This document shows, piece by piece, positions 1-9,900 of a DNA stretch of 21,649 nt (position 1 is its first letter; every line of letters begins with the position of its first letter). The DNA is taken from the NCBI GenBank assembly GCA_008931825.1, contig QXVZ01002255.1:1-21649 (forward strand), read 5' to 3'. Source of the stretch: Phallusia fumigata (taxonomy: Eukaryota > Chordata > Ascidiacea > Phlebobranchia > Ascidiidae). Both the position numbers and the translations under genes were made by a program. The notes under the pieces were generated by a model. The model saw nothing but the letters and a program-made list of their open reading frames with translations. It did not search any database and was not told the origin of the DNA.

Positions 1-137
1 GCCCATATTGTACTATTGTAGTGATCAATGTAGCATTTTTGTTGATTCAATATTTCAACATACAACTTCTGTCATATTTAGGAAATCAGAAAAAAGGAAG
101 CAGGTTTCATTTTTATCGCCCTTAAGCAGGTTTGTAC

Positions 138-839
138 CTCAATCCGCTCTTTCCATTTTAACTCATCATCCAAATCTCTAAGGACATGCCAATCTTGGGT
201 TGGACATTTCGCAGCAACTTGTTTCCTTTGTAATATTTCTACCGATGTATGTTGTTGGCCGACAACGGTTCCAAATGGAGTTCTCGCTGGAGTTTGAAAA
301 CTCACCTTAAATCAAGTAGAAATACTATCAACACTTTTTCAAACTTGTGACAAACCCAAATATGCCTGTGATCTATATTTGTTTACCAAACTAAGTAATT
401 TCTTCAATGCAAAAAACTGCAAATTGGTCTGGACTGAAAAACAACTACACTTTGAACAAAATACTAAAGCAGTAATTCTCAACCATGCTGCAGGCTGATT
501 GAAACTGCAGAAATATTAAGGTGAGTCTCGATCAAGCTTTATTCCCCAGAACAAGCACAGATAATTTAAAGCACCATAGCCCCAGAAGTGTCACATAAGA
601 ATTTAGCAGGAAGAATTTTAAGTTTACCAACATTTGATAAAAATAGTGTTTGTATAGTTTCTGTTCAAAAAGGCTTAAGAAAATTGAAGTAATATTTCAG
701 ATTTCATGAATACAGTTACCTTTAAATTCTTGTGAATTGGGGTTTGATGGACCATCAAGTTCTCATTGTCGCAGACAGTTTTTAGGATTGATGAAGGACC
801 AACATTTGGCGAAAAAGCGAGCAAGTCATTAGAATTCAT
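138..839 (-). CDS. TACC-family (TACC3/maskin-like) protein, N-terminal part
   Basis: Two coding exons on the minus strand: 839-720 (40 codons) and 305-138 (56 codons), joined in phase 0; the gene continues beyond the low end of the window. The start ATG at 839-837 has an in-frame TGA at 881-879. Donors are gtaactg after 720 and gtacaa after 138; the acceptor is ttaag before 305. Residues 8-19 (AFSPNVGPSSIL), the ENL at 26-28 and the KVSFQTPARTP across the exon junction (residues 40-50) follow the order of the conserved N-terminal block of vertebrate TACC3 (an FSP, an SS-L, then KVTFQTPxRxP). TACC proteins bind ch-TOG/XMAP215 and clathrin through other regions and act at centrosomes and spindle microtubules. 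Their defining C-terminal coiled coil lies outside this window, so the assignment rests on the N-terminal motif alone. The stretch after it, rich in charged residues near 80-96, is not recognisable. Confidence 0.5.
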
Positions 840-887
840 TTTGATTAGTATATTAAGTCTTTGAACACTATTACATGTTCAGACCTT

Positions 888-939
888 CTAAGACAATGTA
901 AATTGGTTTTTTATAATATTTTTAAAGCATATATTTATT
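888..939 (-). promoter_or_regulatory. Candidate AATAAA plus splice acceptor upstream of the TACC-like start
   Basis: On the minus strand an AATAAA (939-934) is followed 44 bases later by a pyrimidine-containing acceptor ending in TTAG (AG at 889-888), and then by the TACC-like ATG at 839. The acceptor could join a 5' UTR exon, or could be a spliced-leader trans-splicing site of the kind tunicates use. The AATAAA may be chance in AT-rich sequence. Confidence 0.25.
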
Positions 940-1199
940 AAAAGACTCTAACTTAAGATTTTGTTGCTACAGATGAAAGGCTAGCTGAAGGGTACCCACC
1001 CTAAATATCTAAATCAGACATCCTTATAATTTGTTCTTTTGGCAAGAAAAACCTTTTTATATTTTTGACACTTTAACCTCATGTCATGCTGTTCATGCAC
1101 ATTGTCTTAGGAGCCGTTGTTAAAATTGAATAACAAGGTAACAAAAACATAGATCTTCACTGCCCGTACACTAGACTATTTTTATGTTTAGCCTAGTAG

Positions 1200-1400
1200 T
1201 TCGTATTAGGCATTTCTTGCTTTCGCAAAACGCCAAAACAAACAATTAATGCACAAACCTTCGCGCGAACATTTCAAATGGAACTTTTTCAAAATTTTTA
1301 ACGTCGCCATTTTAGGTACTTGTGACCAATGAGCAATGATGCGTGACCATACATGACTTTTACGCATCACTTTAACGTGTTGTTTTGTCATAAATTGGTT
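1200..1400 (-). promoter_or_regulatory. Candidate promoter of the TACC-like gene (E2F-like and CCAAT motifs)
   Basis: The stretch holds a palindrome TTCGCGCGAA at 1260-1269 and a TTTCGC plus CGCCAAAA pair at 1221-1238, both E2F-like. There is a CCAAT box at 1326-1330 and an 8-bp inverted repeat TGATGCGT/ACGCATCA at 1337-1344 and 1362-1369. Such motifs are typical of cell-cycle promoters and fit a mitotic gene downstream. The GC-containing motifs stand out from AT-rich surroundings. No TATA box is clear, and a 61-codon ORF across the same bases does not look like a gene. Confidence 0.3.
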
Positions 1401-1481
1401 AGTATTCTATGGTTCTAAAAATAACGTCTGTCAGGAATTCAGGAATTTTGGCATTTTTACCCCATAAAATGCCTAACAAAA

Positions 1482-1616
1482 TTATCCATATCCAAGTTTC
1501 CATCCATCAGCGAGAAACCTTTGAACATCCTCCAAGGAATACGTTAAGACCTGTGTTAATTTCTTGATTTGTACGTCTATCGCCTCTTCCACAGCACGCA
1601 AATGTTCATTAAGCAT
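1482..1616 (-). CDS. Unassigned small ORF, 44 codons
   Basis: ATG at 1616-1614, stop TAA at 1484-1482. The first half is amphipathic and charged (EEAIDVQIKKLTQ at residues 10-22), which could form a helix; the end is WKLGYG. It starts about 19 bases past the AATAAA at 1640-1635 that probably serves the SPMIP11-like gene, and no splice acceptor sits just before the ATG. I recognise no family. It could be a genuine small protein, a first exon, or chance. Confidence 0.15.
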   Translation of the reverse strand: MLNEHLRAVEEAIDVQIKKLTQVLTYSLEDVQRFLADGWKLGYG

Positions 1617-1634
1617 CGTAATTATACCGATAAT

Positions 1635-1640
1635 TTTATT
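1635..1640 (-). terminator. Polyadenylation signal of the SPMIP11-like gene
   Basis: AATAAA on the minus strand, about 270 bases after the stop codon at 1910-1912; the first canonical hexamer I found downstream in that direction. Confidence 0.5.
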
Positions 1641-1909
1641 TTTGTAAATTATTATACACAGTGTATAAACCGCCGAAAAACGTACAACATATTTAAACTA
1701 TTTAAGTCTTCGTACCTAAAACCGCACGGAAACAGTTCTGACACATAGAAAAACTGGGGTGGTTCCAAGAAACTTGCAATATTAGAGTCAACGTTTCGAT
1801 TTAATCGATCAACTTTTGTGCAAAAAGCAGTGAAAATAAAAGAAGAGAACCGTTGTTAGCACAGTACACCAGGCAGCAGGTAAAGATTTTGAAAAAAGAT
1901 TCGCAGTGT

Positions 1910-3459
1910 TTAGAACAAAGAAAATTCCCTGTTGGTCAGAGCCATCGCGTCCACAAATCTGCAACAATAAAATCGCAGTTAATCAAATGGTAACTGTGAC
2001 AGGTCTAAATTTTTCAGACCAAAAATAAAACTTACACAAGCGAAAAATTGTAATATTAGGAATAATACAGTTGTATACTTGGTTTTGCAAACAACAGGCC
2101 CCCAAATGACTTTAGTTATGGCTATTAAATAAGATTTTATTAAATTTGTTTTACCTTGTCATCTCGCTGCTGCAATGTACGTATCGTGGTGTATGGGCCC
2201 AGGGATAGGCAGTTGCGGGTGGCACAGCGCTTTTCGGTATCCACCAACCGTATTTGTTTGCATCAGTCAAAGGGACGCGATATAATTCATTGGGAGCTGA
2301 AAATAAATTGAGGTTACCAGTAGACTGGAGACCCTTACAGGGGTCTTTATTCAACGTGTCTAAAAATCTCAATCATATAGTTTGTCTAGAGTTTGCCTAC
2401 TGTTTTTGTTGTTATACCGGTGCCTAAACTCTATAGCGTTATAACACAGTTATATTAGGACCTTTATTAAGACGGAATTCGTACTTGGAGCGTCCGAGTC
2501 ACTCCAGAAAGAGCTAAGCCACTTACGGCGTTTGCGTTGCCGTTTTAAATCGTTTTAAAAAAATTATTGTGCATTTAAGTCAAGTTAAGACTTTACTATT
2601 TTAAATCCTGCCGCTGTTTCGCCGTGTTAATTACGCCCAACCAGCTAAACTGAACCAGTATGCAACACCTATATGCATTTTAACCGGTGTTAAGCTGGAT
2701 TCTGAGTCCTTTATAATTAAATCACACTCTCCGGCGTAAATCGAATGACTTGGGGTTCTTGGAGATTTTTTAGCTATAATAATGTTGCCATTAACTACTA
2801 AGATTCATTTTTAAGCATGTCGAAATAAACGCAAGTAAACATCAACTTTTTAAACTTAGGCAAAACTGTTTTCTGAGGTCTTTCAGTTAGGACACTTACA
2901 ATTTCTGGATCGCACATGTTTCTTTAGCAGTGTGATATGTTTTGAGTAGCTTCGTTCATTTCCAACATCAGGATTGGTGTAGTTATTGAAATGGTCTGTT
3001 ACTCGACCAGTGTTTGGGATCGGTGGCAATTTGAATGGCTTTGGTTCCGGTTCAGATGAACCTATATAGAGAAACGTAGGATTGTACATACACGCAAGAA
3101 AAAATGTTAAAGAAATAAAAACTATACAGCATTAGTCACATCGACAACGAACTCTTTCAAGAAAACGCGATGTAGTTTAACATTTTGACTTCCCAGCACT
3201 TAGTGTTATACCGTATCGCCGTTGCATGTACGTTTATAGCCCACACCATTTTTTATCAAGGCTGCAGCAGGTAACAATAACATAGCCATTAATGAAAGTA
3301 TAGCTCTGTTTGCCATAACTTTAGCCAACAGGTATCAATACATTAAACAAATTATAGGCTACCTGTTGACGCTGGACATGTATATGGCCTTGATTGCGGA
3401 GAAAGGTGCGATTTAATGGAGTCTTGATACCCAAGTCCAGTTAATCCAAAGAATGCCAT
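1910..3459 (-). CDS. SPMIP11 (TEX49)-like sperm microtubule inner protein
   Basis: Four coding exons on the minus strand: 3459-3363, 3061-2900, 2296-2155 and 1958-1910 (stop TAA at 1912-1910), 149 residues. All junctions are GT-AG and phases agree (1, 1, 2). The first residues, MAFFGLTGLGYQDS, and the last block, a short SEMTRFVD segment (residues 130-137) followed by MALTNREFSLF at the C-terminus, match my memory of vertebrate TEX49/SPMIP11. A GWW at about residues 102-104 and a PRY at 125-127 also fit. The protein has no signal peptide, membrane segment or enzyme motif, and many aromatic and proline residues, as is usual for small proteins lining the lumen of axonemal doublet microtubules. 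Known SPMIPs stabilise sperm flagellar doublets; that role is inferred here. It lies head to head with an SPMIP2-like gene about 1.2 kb away. An ATG further upstream is possible, but the N-terminal match favours this one. Confidence 0.78.
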
Positions 3460-4640
3460 GGTTTCGACGTCCTTACATGCACTTCAATACGCTTGTTAAT
3501 AACGGTGGTATTCCTACTCTATACATATAAACTTAACACGAAAAACCAGCAAAACAAGTAAAAAATAGTTTAAACCTTTCCTTCAAGGACCAATTTTGCA
3601 CCTGCGACGAAACCTTCGCAGAGCTACCTGTGGTTGCTATAACAAAGGACGCTTCACAAATTTTAAATGTAGCGGTTGTTGAACACAAAGAGTTATTTCT
3701 TGAAATGAGCGCAGCTAACACTCTTATCGACAATGAAGAGAATGTAAAGCTTTAGTTCAATATTTAAGAGCTAAAAAGCACTTAAAGCAGTCTAGCCTGC
3801 GCGCTGATCTTGACAACGGATGCTTGAAGTGTATTAGCTGCTCTTTACAGAAAGAAGTACCTCTTACTTCGCCGATGATTTGTGACACTAAATATATCAC
3901 TACCAAATTGTTAGCTAAAAAGTACATGCTACTGTTTAGTTGCAGCATTATTCTGCTTGCAGTAAAAACTAGACATAGAAAAAGTATAAACAGCGCATTT
4001 ACATGAAAGCTTCGCTTTTGGCAGAGCTTCTATCAAGAGCTTAATTGCAGAAAAGTGGTTTTGGACCTCCAAAACATTTTACGATTTGTATTGTGTTCTA
4101 GAAACAAAAAAACAAACGATGCAACAAACAGACAAGGGCATATTGTCGGAACAACACCGAATCAATAAGCACAAACATATATTCCATTGTTCGTTGGGTA
4201 TCGACTTTCAGATTCGTGCTTATAACGCCACTGACACGTACGGAAAGACCTCACATATAGGACAACCTATAAAAGACCGTATTTGTGCAGATTTTCATTA
4301 GAATGTTAAGAATAGTAAGGTTAGAGCTGTGTAAAGTTGAAGTGGCTTCGTGTTTATGCTACCCGCAGCAAAATATGTTAATGGCGAAAGAAAGCACGTG
4401 CAGTAATACAGTAACTAGCTTTGCTGCTGTGGCGTACGTCCCAACACTGCTGAAGAACAAGAAACACGTTTGCTTTTTAGTCTAATATAAGTCTTTTTAA
4501 TCTAAACTTCTATAGTCTAATATAAAAACATGCAGGGAGTTTATTAACCTTTGTTAAGGACGTATGACTAAGCGAAATAAACTCTAAGGACTAACCCCTG
4601 CTAAACTACTTTCACAGAGTTGTGTGCGCTAGACAGGGCA
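3460..4640. other. Spacer between divergent SPMIP-like genes, with unexplained open frames
   Basis: This 1.2-kb stretch separates the two head-to-head starts and should hold their promoters; no TATA box is evident. On the plus strand a frame without stops runs from 3537 to 3752 (72 codons) and a second from 3737 to 4003 (89 codons), overlapping by 16 bases; shorter ones follow at 4086-4301 and 4285-4485. The first lacks an early ATG. I recognise no protein family in any of them, and comparably long open frames occur by chance elsewhere in this window, so none is called as a gene. Confidence 0.5.
4576..4617 (+). promoter_or_regulatory. AATAAA followed by splice acceptor before the SPMIP2-like start
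   Basis: AATAAA at 4576-4581 is followed by a pyrimidine-rich run and TTTCACAG (AG at 4616-4617), then 23 bases to the ATG at 4641. The acceptor implies either a 5' UTR intron or a spliced-leader addition site. A polyadenylation hexamer this close upstream is the arrangement expected at an operon junction in a trans-splicing animal. Which of these applies cannot be told from sequence alone. Confidence 0.35.
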
Positions 4641-5566
4641 ATGAGTAAGTCAGGCGGGTTGCAGAGTCGTGCGCAAAGTGCTGCTTCATCACGAACAAGC
4701 GGGAGTTCCGGATCTTTTGATCCCGACACAAAACGCTACAGTCATCCGTCGGATATTATGCCAACAGGAAGGCGAATGCTATACACAGGTATGGCACTAT
4801 ATTAAGGGCCCAGGCTCTTAAGAGTCCAGAATATGGACTTGATCATTTGACCCGCCACTGCGCTGGGCAGATCAGTGTGATTTGCAGTTGCATGATGCTT
4901 TTGTTTCATTTTTATCCCTGCCTCAACACAGATACGCTCGAGCACATTTTATTTGATTTCGGTTTTGAAGTTGGATTAGCAATGCCATTTGATATTCTTG
5001 TCTAGAAAAATACGAGTGACAGAGACAGAATTGAACCCTAAACCCTGTGGCACAAGGCGATCACGCTAAACACGCTGCGATCTTGTCCACTCAAGCAGCG
5101 GATCAGTTTTACCTATCAAGCTCCCGTTAACAGAGAACGTTCACGATTAAACGCCGTATACAAGTTTCACATAATTTTGGAGTATTTTTTACAAAAAATG
5201 TGAGGCGATCTTGCAAATATTTGCCTGCTACAAGGGTGGTTGATAGTTGAATCTCACACAAGGCACGTACGCCCGGCATTTTTCGCCCAGTATGTAACAA
5301 AGTACATAAATGTGTACTTGTTCGCAGGACCGGATCAAACCGGTTTATTTCAGAAAGTTGCTGTTGAAGACCAGGGGAAATACATCGGCCACACTGCCCT
5401 CTCGCAGGAAGTCACCAGCGATGCAAGCTACCTGTATACCACCTATCGTAACCCAGCAACTCTATGTAGAATGAGGCACCAAAGACCTGGTGAAATTGGT
5501 TGGAACGTTCCGAAACTGCTCAAAAACTCTGTGTTACCTGTTAAAATTGAACCGGGAAGGCGGTAG
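4641..5566 (+). CDS. SPMIP2 (C4orf45)-like sperm microtubule inner protein
   Basis: Two coding exons, 4641-4788 and 5328-5566 (stop TAG), joined in phase 1 through donor gtatgg and acceptor ttcgcag; 128 residues. The ATG at 4641 has an in-frame TAA at 4602-4604. Residues 1-27 are a Ser/Ala/Gly-rich flexible head. Then come GRRMLYTGPD (43-52, spanning the junction), KYIGH (about 68-72), and GEIGWNVPK (about 104-112). The order GRRM-TGPD, Y-G, EIGW-(I/V)P matches vertebrate C4orf45/SPMIP2, which is longer (about 186 residues), so the tail here is short. The family lines sperm doublet microtubules; no enzyme, membrane or signal features are present. It diverges from the SPMIP11-like gene, suggesting shared testis expression. 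The function is inferred from the motif match. Confidence 0.7.
5020..5100 (-). repeat. tRNA-derived SINE-like fragment in the SPMIP2-like intron
   Basis: Read on the minus strand, a B-box-like GGTTCAATTC (5037-5028) lies about 50 bases after an A-box-like GCTTGAGTGG (5096-5087), with GTTTAGCGTGATCGCC between them (about 5071-5056). This is the layout of a degenerate tRNA (Ser/Leu-like spacing) such as heads many SINEs. No cloverleaf with intact acceptor stem is seen, and I found neither a poly-A tail nor target-site duplication. The exact ends are unknown. Confidence 0.35.
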
Positions 5567-5612
5567 AACGGTTCTATAAGTGAAGGACATCAAAATTTCA
5601 AAATTGTCTGTT

Positions 5613-5618
5613 AATAAA
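5613..5618 (+). terminator. Polyadenylation signal of the SPMIP2-like gene
   Basis: AATAAA 47 bases after the stop codon; a second AATAAA follows at 5663-5668. Either could be used. Confidence 0.6.
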
Positions 5619-5668
5619 ATTGATTTTGTCACCCGATTTTGTTCAAAACATCATCATGACTCAATAAA

Positions 5669-6103
5669 ACTTGAACCCAAAGTTTAGAAAACAACTTAAT
5701 TAATTTAATCTCATCTTAACTTTACGGTGTTCTAGGGAGGGGAGTTGCGCTACAAATGCTGTGCCTGTGCTAGCTTAAAAAACACTTTCAATCAATCACC
5801 ATTACAGATCCATGTATTGCACTCCCATATTGCCAATAAACCAGGTCTAGTTTGAATTCCAGTCTCAGATCCACAGCAGAATTTGGCCTGCTTGGTTGGG
5901 GCAATGTAATAAACTTTGTTTGGCTGGTGAGTATTTTGCACTTTATTGCCCACAGGGAATTGGCAGTTGTAAATCATATTTTGCCAAACTTTAACTATTA
6001 CCTCTCTGTCACTGGATGCGATGGATTTAAGATTTTTCATGCAGTACGACAAGTAAACTAGAACAATAAACAGCATTACAATAAAATGCGCGTGGGCCGA
6101 AAA
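5669..6103. other. Intergenic, no gene seen
   Basis: Lies between the SPMIP2-like 3' end and the MITE. A 116-codon minus-strand frame at 5792-6142 crosses into the MITE terminus and resembles no family. I see nothing supportable here. Confidence 0.5.
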
Positions 6104-6384
6104 CAGGGGTGGGCAAACTACAGGCCCTTTTGTTTTGGCCAACCCAATGTTATTTCAAATTGAGTGCATTAACCCAAATACATTTTCTGTCCATTTACCT
6201 ATGACTAGTTCACACCACATTTGCTTACGTTCGCCCAGTTCATTGTTACAACACAAGTAATCATTGTAAAAATTTTGCTGATGAAACATGAGCAGTTTGA
6301 CTGGTAGTTCTTTCCTACAAGTGCATGGGCAACTGGCCAAATTAAAAATGTCCCCAAATGCAGCAAAAACTTTGCCCACCCCTG
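6104..6384. mobile_element. Non-autonomous hAT-type MITE, 281 bp
   Basis: The ends are a perfect 14-bp terminal inverted repeat: CAGGGGTGGGCAAA at 6104-6117 and TTTGCCCACCCCTG at 6371-6384. CAGGGGTGGGCAAA is the terminal sequence shared by many animal hAT transposons, and the following ACTACAGGCCC and GGCC-containing bases also resemble hAT subterminal sequence. There is no transposase coding sequence. hAT elements make 8-bp target duplications; the flanks gccgaaaa (left) and gtctataa (right) agree at only 5 of 8 positions, so the duplication is decayed or the element has rearranged ends. It sits between the convergent 3' ends of the SPMIP2-like and ORP genes. Confidence 0.75.
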
Positions 6385-6981
6385 GTCTATAACAATAGGT
6401 AGCAATATATGTAAATTTTAGCAAAGACATCAATTAATACATAACAGTAAGCTTAAGCCTAAGCCTATGTGCACTTGTAATTCCCCTTGGGGGAAGCAAC
6501 CAGTTTCGCATGTTATGTGCAGGCAACAAAACATTTACAGGATTTTAGATTATTTTGAAAAGCCTGTGTTGTTTGGTGTACCCGAGGCAGATAAATGTTT
6601 AGCATCTTAATAAAAGTTATTCGAAAGCGTACAATAACATTTCAGATCATTGATGCTACAAAACAAAAGCGGAAACTCCCCAAACTGCTAAATATCAACT
6701 AATGCAGAACAATAAATTAGAAAGACTTTGTAAACATGCTGTATAACAACAAGAAGTGTTGTTACTTGCCCTAGTCCAAAGAATCTCCAATGTTAACTGC
6801 AGTAAACTTTTTGGCAATTTTAGCTAACTTTTAAAGTCATAAAGCAACTGCATGCTAACCTTTGCCAAGCACCATCACCTAAAATGCACAATTTTAGGTG
6901 AAATTTCACTTTGCACAACCAAAGAAAGCAGCTTTACAATGCAACAAACTATATTGTTGTTTGTGTGTTGTAAGCAAGTTC
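6385..6981. other. Probable 3' UTR and flank of the ORP gene
   Basis: Sequence just past the ORP stop codon on the minus strand. By eye I found no minus-strand AATAAA close to the stop; the nearest canonical one I noticed is at 5942-5947, beyond the MITE. The 3' end is therefore not located. Confidence 0.4.
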
Positions 6982-9900
6982 TCACAGCTTTTTGTAGGCG
7001 TAAGTGTCGTAGTCCTTTCCTTTGGTTTGTGTGAAGTAGGCAGTGGGGACTGGAAGATTTGCATCATGGCGCTGCCTCTCTATCTCCCTCTGCTGGTCCT
7101 CTAGTATAGTCTTATGTTCAGTTGCTGCTGTGACATCACCACTTCTTAATGCTTGAGTGACATTTGTCCACAGTTTTCTGCAAAAACATTGATTTTTCAA
7201 TGGCAAGAAAACCGCACTTGGAAATTTTGTAATGTCACAACAGAACTGTTATTTTGCCTAGCAATAAAAATGCTTTTTTCTTTTTATTTAATCAGGAAAA
7301 AAGAATGAGTTCAACCAAGATTTTTTAACATTTTGCTTAAATTTCAGTTGGTAATTTTGCATGTTTGGAACATCAAAAACACCACAAGTACCCTTAAGGC
7401 CAGTGATTCCTAATGTTTTTAGTCCATAGATCCTGTTAACTGACATTTAAAGCAAAAACCACAGACAGGATATTGGTTTGCAAATACCGAGCATTGAAAA
7501 GCTATTTTGCAGCTAAAGTTAGCCATCCTATACTCAATGACTCAATGTTATGTAAAGATATATTTATGTTTCACCTGGATTCCAACATGTCTTGTGCTTC
7601 CAAGGGTCTGACATATTTTGGAAACGTTTGCAATTTGTTTGTGTCAATTGGTTCCTCATGATGTGCCATTGGGCTTGGGGTGCTCTGGCTGTCCTAAAAA
7701 TATAAACTAATATAAATGGAACTGTACAAATTGAAAAATTGCATTTTTCAAGTAATGTGCGTGTGTAAAACAGTGCTGAATGTTTTGCAAAACACATCCA
7801 TACTGTACATATAAAGCATGGCAAAATAATTATTTAAATGTGAAAACACTTTTTCAACAAGGGTATTTGGAAATACGAGCTGCTGACATAGGCTGTTTAC
7901 AACCTTATCATCAAAAAACTTTGTTTTTTACTGCTGTACCTCATTGTAATAACTGAATTCAAGAATTCCATTCCATTTTCCTTGAACACGACAGGAAACA
8001 AATCCGTTTTGGTCTTTAACTTCACCAGTTACTCTAGAACAAAATAAAAAGTATCATCCACACTGGTTATGTGTGCAAATATGCTTTGGGACTTTACTCA
8101 TCAATCATGCATCGAATCAATACTGCTTGTCAATTTATTAATCCAGTCAAAAATTGAATTCTGACCTGCTTTGATGTTTGTGTCTATCATGAGAAAACAA
8201 TTCAATAATAGGTTACTTAATAAGTCCCCTTTAAATTTTGGAACAAACACAGCTTCAGTTTCTTTCTCAAAAACCTTGCAAGATGGTTGCATGCCAAAAA
8301 ATGTGACCTGAACTTCTCTATCAATAGTCTACACAACCCGTTCAGTTTAGAAAAACTAGAATTCTGCCACAAACTTGTTCATGGTGCACACGGTTTGGTG
8401 ATAACTATTACAAATACTTGACTGCCTCAATGCTTTCGACTTACCTATGGGGCATTCCTCCATACATAGGCTTGGTATGAAAAACAATGTTAGCTGTTAA
8501 GCCAGTTGCTTCACAAGTGATTGAACACCTTCCACCCAGTTCTGACCATGGGACAGTGAGAATTGAACGAGCATATGCTGATGGGTAGGTCATCACGTAA
8601 TGCTCATTGAGGTCCGTTAATGTAAGGGTACCTAAAACAACAAAGTTTACCATGGAAATTCAGTGTGACCATGTTATAAAATGTTGTGATTACATTTATG
8701 GCTGGGGATCAATTGAGGTAAGTCAGTCAGTCAAGTATTACAGTTTTTAATGCTAGGTGCATACCTTCGCCAATATTCACCACCCCAACAGACATGTTCA
8801 TGAACTTTGACCTTGTCCATATATGTGAGTTGACTTCAATGCCACGTTCGGGACAAGAGGTGTAAAAAGCTGAAACAGGAGGATGGTGGGAAACCTAATG
8901 AATAAAATACAATTTTATCAAAATAGTTGGTTGAAATTGGATTGAATTGTTGCCCAACAAAGAAATGGGAACAAGGGTGACATCATGCCCAGAGAAAGAC
9001 AGCAATTTTCTAGTATTTGTATTACATTCCCTTTTTGTTTTGTGAGCACACCAAGATGTTCAACATACTTGCTGTAAATCGTAATTTTTAAGTAATACAA
9101 CTGCAAACTATTGCCAAAAAGATACAGATTTGGTTGGGTTCAGTGCAAAATTTGACATAACTTAACCAACTAAATTGCTAACATTAATTAAGTTGTACAT
9201 CAATAAACTCAATGGGCAAACACATTTGGTAACAAAAAATATTAGTGTTTCATAACCTGAATTCTTTCCTAAAATACTTCTTAGCATTAGTTTCCGTTCC
9301 ATAAACTAAAACTAAATTGCACAAAATTTTGCAGACCTGTTCAGCTATGAACTGTATTCTTGAGTGTGTTTGTGTAGAAGGTGGTGATTTGCTACTGTCA
9401 TTCGTTTTCTCGGGGTGTAAACTTTGAGAGGTATCTTGGTTTGGTATGTAATAGCTGCATTGAAAAACTTCACCAACAATTGGATTGTACGGCTTCTTGG
9501 TAACTTGGCCTAAAAAACAACATTTCCTGAAGTATGTGCAGAATTTCACAGCAAAAATTTGAAATGCTTAATACAACAAAACAAGGGTGTTGTGTTCTAA
9601 TATACATTACCATGACGAGATAGTGTTTGTCAAAATACAATAAAACATCAGGAGAAATAAATTATAAACGGCTACTGCAAGAAAACAACCCAAACGGGAG
9701 TTGTTGGAGACTTTTTTGAACTAAGGCCACAAAAATGTATAGCAGGCTAACAACAGCCTAACTGATTTTTTAAACTGCATATTTCTATTCACCTTGTCTG
9801 CCAGAGTGAAATGAGGTCAAGTAAAACTTGAGGACTTTGTGCATTCTCTCGTAAGGCGTTTTCCCAGTTGAAATTTCCAAAAGCAAGTTACTGTGGCCAA

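Noticed and set aside
1206..1391. 61-codon minus-strand frame
   Set aside because: It coincides with E2F-like and CCAAT motifs, resembles no family, and promoter sequence explains it better.
5792..6142. 116-codon open frame on the minus strand
   Set aside because: It overlaps the MITE terminus, has no recognisable domain and no splice partner; it is most likely chance.
6155..6433. 92- and 66-codon frames on the minus strand
   Set aside because: They lie mostly inside the 281-bp MITE, which has no transposase.
8918..9106. 62-codon minus-strand frame
   Set aside because: It falls inside an ORP intron and has no coding features.
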